Of a stretch of 64,000 nt of DNA, positions 8,385 to 16,193 are shown piece after piece. Origin of the DNA: CAYLJJ01 sp964384025 (GTDB taxonomy: Bacteria; Myxococcota_A; Bradymonadia; UBA7976; UBA1532); contig CAYLJJ010000011.1 of the NCBI GenBank assembly GCA_964384025.1, positions 35,099 to 99,098 on the forward strand, read 5' to 3'. The first letter of the stretch is position 1, and every line of letters starts with the position of its first letter. Made by a program: the position numbers and the translations under genes. The notes under the pieces are model-generated. The model saw only the letters and a program-made list of their open reading frames with translations. It had not been told where the DNA came from and ran no database searches.

Positions 8385-10195
8385 ACCTGCTCTGTCTTTT
8401 GCTGTTGGCCTCTCCCCACTGGGAGTTGGAGGCGATGGAGCGCTTACAGGCTCCCTCAAAGAGCGCCTCTCGGCCCAACTCTTGGACCCTGCCTGCTGCG
8501 TTGATCTCAGCTCCTGCGCCGCCTGCACCACCGCCCAGGGAGGTTCCAGATCTGAGCACCTTGAAGATCCCCGTGACCCTCAACGCGCCTGTGCGCGGCT
8601 TCATGGAGTTCTTCCAAGGTAGAGCGCGAGGAATCTATGCCCGCTGGCTGGCACGGATGGGACGCTATGAACAGCTTATGGGCGGGATTTTAGAACGTCA
8701 TGGCCTACCCAGGGAGTTGCTCTTTCTCTGTATGATCGAGAGCGGTTTTCGCCCCGATGCGGTCTCTAAGGCGGCAGCGGTGGGTCCTTGGCAGTTTATT
8801 CGTAGCGCAGGAGATACCTACGGCCTGCGCTATGATGACTGGGTTGATGAGCGCCGCGATCCAGAGAAGTCCACGGAGGCCGCCGCGCGTTTCCTAAAGA
8901 CTCAATATAAGCGCTTTAAGAGCTGGCCCCTGGCGATGGCAGCCTATAACGCTGGTCCAGGTGGTGCTCTAAAGGCGATGCGGCGAGCCAACAGCAATGA
9001 TTTCTGGCGCCTGAGCGCTCAGAAGACCCTGCCTACCCAAGCCAGCCTCTATGTCCCCAAGATCATGGCGGCGATGATCATCGGTCAGGATCCCGCTCGC
9101 TATGGTTTTGGAGATGTGATCCCAGAACCCCCTCTGCATCTCCTCAAGATCTCTGTTCCAGGGGGCCTAGATCTCAAGCAGATCGCTAAGCGAAGCGGTC
9201 TCTCATTTCAGAAGCTGAGTGAACTGAACCCTGAGCTGCGACGAGGTTTCACACCTCCCGATCCTGAAGGCTACTCCCTTAATATCCCCTCCTCTGCGAA
9301 GGCGGCCTTGGAGCGCACCCTGCGTTCTCTTCAGAAGCCTGGGCTTCTTCAAGAGCATCGCGCTCGCTTTGGAGAGCGCTTTAAAGAGATCGCACGACAC
9401 TATGGGATCAGCCTCAGGACTCTCCGCCGCCTCAATGATATGGCGGGAGAGCCTCAGCCTGGACAGATCATCTTGGTGCCCAAGCAGAAGCGCCCCCCTA
9501 AGCCCCCTGAGGAGCTACAGGTCTTTCAGGATCCAGGGCTTAAGTTTCAGTGTCCGCCCGGTTATGAAGAGCACTTTTTCCCGCTGCGCTACCCCATGGA
9601 TCTCTCAGAGGTGGCAGGAGCCTTTGGGATCTCAGCGGGGCAGATCGCTCAATGGAACGGTCTGGATCCTCGCGCGCGGCTTCAACGGGGTCTCGCCCTG
9701 AGACTCTTTCTCCCTCCCCAACTGGATAAGAGCCGCTTTCTGCTGCTCAAGGCTGAGCAAGTGACAGTGGTTGTCCCTGGCTCCGATACCGCCAAGCGCT
9801 CTCTTAGGCAGGCTCAGAGGGGGCGTCGTCCCGGCTCAAAGCGGATCATCCATTCGGTTCGCAAGGGAGAAAGCCTTTGGAGCATTGCTCGGAAATATCG
9901 TTGCAGTGTCAAAGAGATCCGCGCTGAAAATGGCCTCTCTCGCCGCAGCGGCCTCAACACAGGGATGAAGCTGAAGATCCCTCAACTGCGACGCCCTCGC
10001 GCTCAGGGGAAGGCACGCAAACGCAAAGCCAAGCCCAACGCCCGTGGACGCAGCTATAAAGTTCGCAAAGGCGACAGCTTAGCTCGCATCGCCAAGCGTT
10101 TCGGCGTCAAGCTCGGCGCCCTAAAGAGAAGGAACGGCTTCAATAAGAAGAGCCGCGCCACGATCCGCCCTGGACAGATCCTCAAGATCCCCTAA
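8381..10195 (+). CDS. lytic transglycosylase with LysM repeats (MltD-like)
   Basis: 604 residues. A short hydrophobic N-terminus (MNLLCLLLLASP) is the likely signal peptide, followed by a Pro-rich linker. The SLT domain shows the catalytic Glu in FLCMIESGFRPDAVS, then AAVGPWQFI and AAYNAGPGG. Two clear LysM domains end the protein (HSVRKGESLWSIARKY and YKVRKGDSLARIAKRF). Two or three more degenerate LysM-like units lie between (e.g. FKEIARHYGISLRTLRRLN). It cleaves peptidoglycan glycan strands in the periplasm, giving anhydromuropeptides. GTG start at 8381 overlaps the deacetylase stop. Placement in the envelope operon suggests it opens the wall for, or responds to, the glycan made by the neighbours. 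Confidence 0.92.
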   Translation: MNLLCLLLLASPHWELEAMERLQAPSKSASRPNSWTLPAALISAPAPPAPPPREVPDLSTLKIPVTLNAPVRGFMEFFQGRARGIYARWLARMGRYEQLMGGILERHGLPRELLFLCMIESGFRPDAVSKAAAVGPWQFIRSAGDTYGLRYDDWVDERRDPEKSTEAAARFLKTQYKRFKSWPLAMAAYNAGPGGALKAMRRANSNDFWRLSAQKTLPTQASLYVPKIMAAMIIGQDPARYGFGDVIPEPPLHLLKISVPGGLDLKQIAKRSGLSFQKLSELNPELRRGFTPPDPEGYSLNIPSSAKAALERTLRSLQKPGLLQEHRARFGERFKEIARHYGISLRTLRRLNDMAGEPQPGQIILVPKQKRPPKPPEELQVFQDPGLKFQCPPGYEEHFFPLRYPMDLSEVAGAFGISAGQIAQWNGLDPRARLQRGLALRLFLPPQLDKSRFLLLKAEQVTVVVPGSDTAKRSLRQAQRGRRPGSKRIIHSVRKGESLWSIARKYRCSVKEIRAENGLSRRSGLNTGMKLKIPQLRRPRAQGKARKRKAKPNARGRSYKVRKGDSLARIAKRFGVKLGALKRRNGFNKKSRATIRPGQILKIP

Positions 10196-10204
10196 AGGAG
10201 AAAA

Positions 10205-12307
10205 ATGCGCTCCCATCTCTCTCTGCTCTCTCTGCTCCTGCTCAGCAGCCCTGCCCTAGCCTGGGATGGAGAGTTTGACCTCAAGATGAACCTGCCCCTG
10301 GCCCATATCTATGAGGGTGGAGTAGTGGCGGACGCCTCAGTACCCGGCTTTGTCAAATACCTACGAGACAAGCGCAATCGTTGGAAGCGGGGAGTGAAAC
10401 TTGAGGGGCGCAGCGTGGCCTATGCCCCCGGTCTACAGGCCAACCTCTGGATCCCAGTAGGTGCTGAGCTGAAGGGCAAAGAGTTGGTCTTAGAGGCGAT
10501 CATCCACCCCTTTGGTAAGGGGCAGCGCATGGATCTTTTCCTGGAGGGGAAGAAGATCAGCAGCCCCAAACTTAAAAAGGGCTGGCAGCTGATCCGTAAG
10601 ACCCTCAAGCCTAAGAAGACCGGGCTTTTGAAGGTTCGCTTGCACTTCCGTAAGGCGACAAATCAGGGGGGCTTTAAGACCGCTGTAGCGATCCGAGCCA
10701 TCCGCTTGGGGCTGGCCTCTACCCCTGCCCTCCCTCTGGATGAGACCCATCTCATGAAGCGCCTCTCTCGTAGCCAGGGTGATCAGCTGCGCCTGCCCGC
10801 TCAGGGGGGACTGGATTGGTATCTCACTCCTCCCCCCAAGATGAGTCTCAAAGGAGAGAGCAGCGCTCCCTTTGAGCTGAGCTACCAGCTTGATCAGAAG
10901 AAGCCCAAGAGCCTGAAGGCGGGTAAGAACCTGGGAGTTGATCTCTCCAAGCTTGGGGGAGAAGCGGTGCGTTTGATGCTGCGTGGAAAGCAGGAAACCC
11001 TGATCAAAGGAAAGATCTTTGGCAAGAAGGGAGGGGCAGAGTTCAAGAGAAAGAAGCCTAAATATGTGATCTTTTGGCTCATCGATACTTTAAGGTCAGA
11101 TAAACTCAAATTCTATGACTATCCAAATACAAATAATAGAAAGGTCAAAACGCCAAACCTCGATAAGTTCGCAAAAGATTCAACTATATTTGAGCCATTT
11201 TATATCCAAGGGAATGAATCTAAAGCGAGTCATGCCAGTTTGTTTACAGGAATGTATCCGGTAGCACATAAAGTGTATACCGAGAAAGCAAAACTGAGCA
11301 ACAAGTTTACTACTATTGCTGAAGCTTTTAAGACAGCGGGGTATTATACTCAAGGTTTCTGTAGCAATGGATATATCAGCAAGAAATGGAATTTTACTCA
11401 GGGATTCAATGCTTTTACAAACTTCATCCGTGAAAGCAAAGCACATAATGCAGCTGCGGTTAACAAAGCTGCCTTTAAATGGATAGATAAATTCCTAAAG
11501 AAGAGGCCAAATGATTCTTTTTATCTATACCTTGGAACAACCGACCCTCATGTTACTTACCGAATGCATAAGGATTTTATAGGGGACTATAGCAAACTCA
11601 AATACAAGGGCTCATATAAAAAATATCTAAGTGGCCAGGAATTGGGGAAAATAAAAGGAAGAAAGAACCCTCCCAGTGCAAAGAATCGCAAACGCATAGA
11701 GGCTCTCTATGAAAACGAGATTGCCTTTAATGATCACCATTTTGGTCGCTTGGTGGCCTACCTTAAAGAGAAGGGGATCTATGATCAGACCCTGATCTTG
11801 ATCACTGGAGATCATGGAGATGAGTTCTGGGAGCATGGCTCCTGCGGCCATGGTCACAGCGTACATCAGGAGCTGGTCAACGTACCGATGCTCATGCGCC
11901 TTCCTGGGGTTTTTCCAGCCAAGAAGGTGAGGAGCGGCGCTGAGGCTGTAGATCTGCTGCCCACCCTGATGGATCTCCTGGGGCAGAAGATCCCCAAAGA
12001 GGTTCAGGGAGAGAGTTGGCTTCGACTGATCAATGCTGATGGAGCTTGGCCCCAGGCGATCTTGGCAAGCCAAGGAAGAGGAACTTACGCCCTAGCGGTG
12101 GGTCGCGCCAAGGTGATCATGAGCAGTGAGGCCTCTATCAAGATCTATGATCTCAAGAAAGATCCTGGAGAGTTAAAGAACCTCTTCTCCCAGCGAACGA
12201 TCCTCAGCCTCGCCGCCCTGGACCCTCTGAGCATCTTCTTCTCCCGTGCAAAGAGCTGGAACAAGCACCGCTGGGGACCGCCCAATAACCTCCGCGAGGG
12301 CTTCTGA
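10205..12307 (+). CDS. exported sulfatase/alkaline-phosphatase-superfamily enzyme
   Basis: 700 residues with a signal peptide (MRSHLSLLSLLLLSSPALA) and AAAGGAG 5 bases before the ATG. The first ~280 residues are an accessory, carbohydrate-binding-like beta domain. The catalytic domain begins FWLIDTLRSDK, with a metal Asp at D294. It continues with the nucleophile region ESKASHASLFTG, where Ser339 stands in the usual Cys/Ser/Thr position, and GDHGDEF with D536/H537. The classic C-x-P-x-R motif is not met (Pro is Ala, Arg is His), so it may be a phospho- or sulfo-hydrolase or a phosphotransferase. Bases ~11060-11745, coding for the core, are AT-rich (18 of 60 G+C at 11101-11160), unlike both flanks. 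It ends the envelope run and its stop touches that of the convergent gene. Confidence 0.88.
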   Translation: MRSHLSLLSLLLLSSPALAWDGEFDLKMNLPLAHIYEGGVVADASVPGFVKYLRDKRNRWKRGVKLEGRSVAYAPGLQANLWIPVGAELKGKELVLEAIIHPFGKGQRMDLFLEGKKISSPKLKKGWQLIRKTLKPKKTGLLKVRLHFRKATNQGGFKTAVAIRAIRLGLASTPALPLDETHLMKRLSRSQGDQLRLPAQGGLDWYLTPPPKMSLKGESSAPFELSYQLDQKKPKSLKAGKNLGVDLSKLGGEAVRLMLRGKQETLIKGKIFGKKGGAEFKRKKPKYVIFWLIDTLRSDKLKFYDYPNTNNRKVKTPNLDKFAKDSTIFEPFYIQGNESKASHASLFTGMYPVAHKVYTEKAKLSNKFTTIAEAFKTAGYYTQGFCSNGYISKKWNFTQGFNAFTNFIRESKAHNAAAVNKAAFKWIDKFLKKRPNDSFYLYLGTTDPHVTYRMHKDFIGDYSKLKYKGSYKKYLSGQELGKIKGRKNPPSAKNRKRIEALYENEIAFNDHHFGRLVAYLKEKGIYDQTLILITGDHGDEFWEHGSCGHGHSVHQELVNVPMLMRLPGVFPAKKVRSGAEAVDLLPTLMDLLGQKIPKEVQGESWLRLINADGAWPQAILASQGRGTYALAVGRAKVIMSSEASIKIYDLKKDPGELKNLFSQRTILSLAALDPLSIFFSRAKSWNKHRWGPPNNLREGF

Positions 12308-14641
12308 TTACCAAAGTTTTGACCGCATCTCCTCGACCGCAGCCAGCCCTGGGAGGCGCTCCTCTAGCGCCTCTAAGAGTCGCTGTGCAGCCTCCCGTTT
12401 CCCCATCTTGAGATAGAGCTCTGCTAGGTTGAGGCTGAGGCTGACTCGCCTGGGCTGTAGCTTCAGAGCCCGTAGATAGAGCTGTACGGCGAGCTGATCA
12501 GCTCCTTGAGCCTGAACCCGAAGAGCCAATTTGTTGAGGAGGGGGACGATACGCTTATCCTCTCTTGAGAGCTCCTCTATCCCCAACAGGACCCCTGAGA
12601 GTTCGTCTCTCTCCAGAAGCTGTTCCAGTTCTTTATAACAGGGAGGCTCTAGAGGCAGCCCCAGGAGAGTTCTAAGCTGGAGCAGGAGCTGCTCATCCTC
12701 TTCCTCTAAGATCTCCTGGAGTTGAACAAGCAGAGGGAGGTTAAGTGCTTGTCCCTTCAATCCCTGTTTAAACAGCTCTGTTCTGCGCTCTGAATCCTTA
12801 CAATTCTTCAGGAGCCCGATAAAAATCAGCAGGGAGATCATGATAGGATTTTTACTCGGCTCTATAATTCCCTTGGCCAGTTGCTTTCCAAGGGCCTCAA
12901 CTCCACAGGCCTGCGAAGTCTCTATATCCAGGCCAAAAAATTGGAAGGTCCAGATGAGCTGAGCCGCGAGCTGGACCGGCTTCCAGCGCTCAGGAGCACC
13001 TAGGCCCCGCCCCTTGAATTCTGCTGAGAAGCGCTGAAAATGCTGCTCATCCTTAGAACTCTGGATCAGCAAGTTGAGATCTAATGTGTTAAAATTGCTT
13101 TTTTCAGGTAAGCTATCTAAAAAATCGCAAATGCGCTTCTCTTGTTCTTTTTTAATTAGTCCTAAAGCTTGCCACAGAAGGGTAGATGCTCTTCCCCGTC
13201 GTATGTTTGACTGTTTGAGGCTGTAACTTAATACTTGACGGCTGGGCTGAGGGATAGTGCACTCCTGCTGCCTCTCCATGGCGTCTACGAGCATCACCAG
13301 TCGAACTTGAGCAGCATGACCATTGGGATGAACCAAGAACATCAAATGGTTTAGGCGGCGAGCCAACTCAAGAGCATTAAGCGCTGATGGAATTGCTCGA
13401 GCAGTGAGTATCGCCAGTAAATGGTTGATCTCTTTGATCGGAGCTTGCTGAATCATCAATAATACATCTTCGCTCTCGATCAGTCCTACAGCAGCCTGTA
13501 GACCCTCAAGCCGAAGATCATTTTCTTGCCCACAGCCCAAAAGTTCAGCTAACAAAAAGATTTTCCTCTTACCCAAGCCATCGGCCTTGATTTCTGAAAA
13601 TAGATTACTCAAGAAGACAAGGCGAATCATATCAAGGGCCAACTCCTGTTCAGGCTCTAAGAGGAGTTGCTCTCTGAGAAGCTCTCTCAACTTTTGGTCG
13701 ATTTGAGGCCATAGCTTAGAGCTTAACCCCAAGAGCGTTCTAAGGCGGGGCAGGAGTTGAAGCTCTTGCTCTCCACTGAGCACCTCCTTGGCGGCCAAAG
13801 ATCTCAGCTCTTGGTGCTCTGGAGAGCTGGTGTCTCGATCGAGACCTTTGAAGTTTAGGAGTCGCCGTAGGATCTCAGAGGGTTCGCCTGTTACGTTCGA
13901 TCTGCTCAGACGAGAGAGACGATGGAGACGTGAACTCCCCAGCTTGGAGGAGATTTTATGCCCCTCCGTCACTTTTAACAGCGCTTCTAAAAGTTCCCTA
14001 GAGGGGGGACGGCCCTCGCTCAAGCGGAGGAGATCAAAGAGTCGCCAAGCCTGCTCCTCTTGGCTCAGGCTCTTTAGATTCTGCTTCGCACGTTCAATGA
14101 AAAGGTCTCTCCGTTCGGGGCTGTTGCCTCGCTCCCAGAGTTGAGGAGTGCTTCTCAAAAGACGGCCCTCAAAGCGAAGCAGCAGTTTCCGCCTGGAGGG
14201 AGAGAGTCCCTCCTCCCTAAACACTTCAAGCTCTTCAAGGAATTGGGAGGGCTCAGGAGAATCCCAGAAAATGATCTGTGTTCCCAGTTGAAGTGCTCGG
14301 GCCAGTGAAGGTTCCTTCCACTCCTGAGAGAAAGCCAAAATAAGAGTGTCGTGGGGGAGTTTCTCAAAGAGCGTAAAGAGCTGTTGAGATTCCTCCCAGT
14401 GAACAAGCAACCCAGTCGCGCCTTTGAGCTGCTCCAAAAGCTTTTCGATGGAGGGAATGAGGAGAAAGCGAGCGGGTAAATCTCCCTCTAACTTTGCACG
14501 CTGAGGCTCAAAGAGTATGGGGCGTTTGTGAAAGATAAGAAAGGTATCCAGCATCCATATCCCCTCATGAGTCCCCAAAGAGCAGTGGCTCAAAGCCCCA
14601 AGTTCTCGTGAAGCCCACTCATCCAAGTGAAGGTGTTTCAT
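12308..14641 (-). CDS. large uncharacterised protein with C-terminal TPR
   Basis: 777 residues, no signal peptide and no membrane segment. The first ~150 residues look like a small alpha/beta domain, perhaps receiver-like (LLVHWEESQQ, LILAFSQEW, GTQIIFWDSPEP). The middle is a long Leu-rich helical array. The last ~60 residues match a tetratricopeptide pair (QLYLRALKLQPRRVSLSLNL, then AELYLKMGKREAAQRLLEAL). A scaffold role is plausible but not shown. Its stop codon directly abuts the sulfatase stop with no base between. Stretches near 13080-13560 are AT-richer than the ends. No family is recognised. Confidence 0.75.
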   Translation of the reverse strand: MKHLHLDEWASRELGALSHCSLGTHEGIWMLDTFLIFHKRPILFEPQRAKLEGDLPARFLLIPSIEKLLEQLKGATGLLVHWEESQQLFTLFEKLPHDTLILAFSQEWKEPSLARALQLGTQIIFWDSPEPSQFLEELEVFREEGLSPSRRKLLLRFEGRLLRSTPQLWERGNSPERRDLFIERAKQNLKSLSQEEQAWRLFDLLRLSEGRPPSRELLEALLKVTEGHKISSKLGSSRLHRLSRLSRSNVTGEPSEILRRLLNFKGLDRDTSSPEHQELRSLAAKEVLSGEQELQLLPRLRTLLGLSSKLWPQIDQKLRELLREQLLLEPEQELALDMIRLVFLSNLFSEIKADGLGKRKIFLLAELLGCGQENDLRLEGLQAAVGLIESEDVLLMIQQAPIKEINHLLAILTARAIPSALNALELARRLNHLMFLVHPNGHAAQVRLVMLVDAMERQQECTIPQPSRQVLSYSLKQSNIRRGRASTLLWQALGLIKKEQEKRICDFLDSLPEKSNFNTLDLNLLIQSSKDEQHFQRFSAEFKGRGLGAPERWKPVQLAAQLIWTFQFFGLDIETSQACGVEALGKQLAKGIIEPSKNPIMISLLIFIGLLKNCKDSERRTELFKQGLKGQALNLPLLVQLQEILEEEDEQLLLQLRTLLGLPLEPPCYKELEQLLERDELSGVLLGIEELSREDKRIVPLLNKLALRVQAQGADQLAVQLYLRALKLQPRRVSLSLNLAELYLKMGKREAAQRLLEALEERLPGLAAVEEMRSKLW

Positions 14642-14806
14642 ATCTCAACGGAGAGAAACAGGCCAACTTGAGACCCAAATCTTTCGAGTGTGTCTCACAC
14701 CACCCGTCGGAGAGGGATTTTGCGATTTAGAGTTTTGTAAGTTTCTATGCAGCTCCGATAGCTCCACCACAAGGGGAATATCCCAGCGGTGAGCGGATCT
14801 TGCTCT

Positions 14807-15703
14807 CTAAAATTCCAGCTCTTTCATCAACTCCTGAAGCTCGGCACCGCCCTGCATCCCTTCCAGGCCTCCTGGACCTCCCATTGGCATCTGTGTGAGG
14901 AGATCGGCAGCCTGAGAGAGCACCCAGAGAGCCAACACCCAGGCCAAGAGACGCAGCGACCAGCTTAGGCTTCGGAGAGCCTCAAGCTCAAGCTTTTTTG
15001 CCAGGGCTTCCAGGCGAGGGCGATGATCTTCACAAAGGGCGCCCAAACGCAGGGCCAGCCCCAGGGGGGCGCTCAGCTGGGCGGCTTCTCTCTGTTGCAG
15101 ATCGCGGATCATCCGAGCAGCCTCCATCCGCAGCTCAGGATCTGGGGCTGTTTTGCTGATCAGCGCCCAGGGTGCTGGCTCCCCCTGAGCCAAGAGCTGA
15201 GCAGCCTCAGCTAGGGAGAGGCGGCGGAGCAGCTGTGCAATCCCAGGGAACCATTGGAGCCGAGGGAGCAACCAAGCCCGTCGCCAGAAACCCAAGCCCA
15301 AAAGCAGTGAGGCGAAGATCAGGAGAAGTAGCCCCCCTCCGCCCCCCCCGCTCCCCAGTACACTCTCCATAAAAAAACTCGCACCGATCACCATTAAGCT
15401 CCAGAGCAGGGGAAGCATCAGGGCTCTAGAAACACCTCGAAGCATCCGCCATCCTCGGGCTCTACGGTAGAGGATCAGCTGTAGGGCTTGGCCCTCTTGA
15501 GCGCCTGCGCAGCTCAGCACCTCCTGCTCTGAGGGCTTCAGCCAAGAAGATAGGGCTCGTTTCAGAGGCCAACCCTGGAGGAGGCACCGCTGGAGCTGAA
15601 CCGCCTCTGAAGAGAAAGGGGCCAGGACCTTAAGAGCCTCCTCCTCAGACTGACCGGCGCTGAGGAGATCTCCAAGAGCTTCCAGCAGCTCATTTCTCTT
15701 CAA
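14807..15703 (-). CDS. GspF/PilC-like inner-membrane protein
   Basis: 298 residues starting at TTG, supported by GGAGGAG 7 bases upstream. Two helical cytoplasmic segments resemble the T2SSF domain (ELLEALGDLLSAGQSEEEAL, then LLQGWPLKRALSSWL and SLAEAAQLLAQGEP). They are separated by a pair of hydrophobic helices around residues 95-145, and a third helix lies near 255-270. A run of seven Gly/Ser residues connects the first two helices. In type II secretion and type IV pili this protein is the inner-membrane platform. Here it stands alone without pilins or secretin, and the nearest GspE-like protein (33543) is degenerate. It may be a divergent paralogue with a different role. Family call moderate. 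Confidence 0.65.
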   Translation of the reverse strand: MKRNELLEALGDLLSAGQSEEEALKVLAPFSSEAVQLQRCLLQGWPLKRALSSWLKPSEQEVLSCAGAQEGQALQLILYRRARGWRMLRGVSRALMLPLLWSLMVIGASFFMESVLGSGGGGGGLLLLIFASLLLGLGFWRRAWLLPRLQWFPGIAQLLRRLSLAEAAQLLAQGEPAPWALISKTAPDPELRMEAARMIRDLQQREAAQLSAPLGLALRLGALCEDHRPRLEALAKKLELEALRSLSWSLRLLAWVLALWVLSQAADLLTQMPMGGPGGLEGMQGGAELQELMKELEF

Positions 15704-15830
15704 AGCAGGGCTCCTCCACCCCTCTTGAAGGGGGAATGAATTGGGCTCCCAAAAGAAAAGCGATTTTTTTGGTCACAGATCCTTCAGAGAAAAGCTCTAG
15801 GAACTGAAACCTAGAGAATCGAGAGTAAAG

Positions 15831-16193
15831 ATGCCAGCCGAGAACATCAATAAGGGCGACTTCCTCAACAAGATCTTTGACTATGAGAATAATCAGGAGT
15901 GGCAGTATAAGGGAGATGAGCCCTGTATCGTCGATTTCTGGGCTCCCTGGTGTGGTCCTTGTCGTCGGGTTGGTCCTGTCCTAGATCAGATCGCTGATGA
16001 TTATGCCGGAAAGCTGAAAGTCTATAAGGTAAATACAGAGGAGGAGCAGGAGTTGGCGGGAGCTTTTGGTATCCGCAGCATCCCCTCCATCCTCTTTGTC
16101 CCCAAAGAGGGGAAGCCTCAGATGGCGATGGGCGCGCTGCCCAAAGATGCCTTTGAGCAGGCCATCAAGGATCTCTTCTCCATCAGTCGCTGA
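15831..16193 (+). CDS. thioredoxin
   Basis: 120 residues, the standard thioredoxin size, with the redox site WCGPC at C41/C44. The cis-Pro loop reads RSIPSILFV, and DFWAPWCG matches the classic family block. It reduces disulfides in the cytoplasm; ribonucleotide reductase is a typical client, and one is encoded at 59435-62874. There is a clear intergenic region upstream, so it probably has its own promoter. Its 3' end overlaps the convergent histidine kinase gene by 11 bases, so the two transcripts can pair. Confidence 0.94.
   Translation: MPAENINKGDFLNKIFDYENNQEWQYKGDEPCIVDFWAPWCGPCRRVGPVLDQIADDYAGKLKVYKVNTEEEQELAGAFGIRSIPSILFVPKEGKPQMAMGALPKDAFEQAIKDLFSISR

Noticed and set aside
12296..12312. 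Terminator between the convergent sulfatase and TPR genes
   Set aside because: The stop codons abut with no space, and no hairpin with a T-run is seen.
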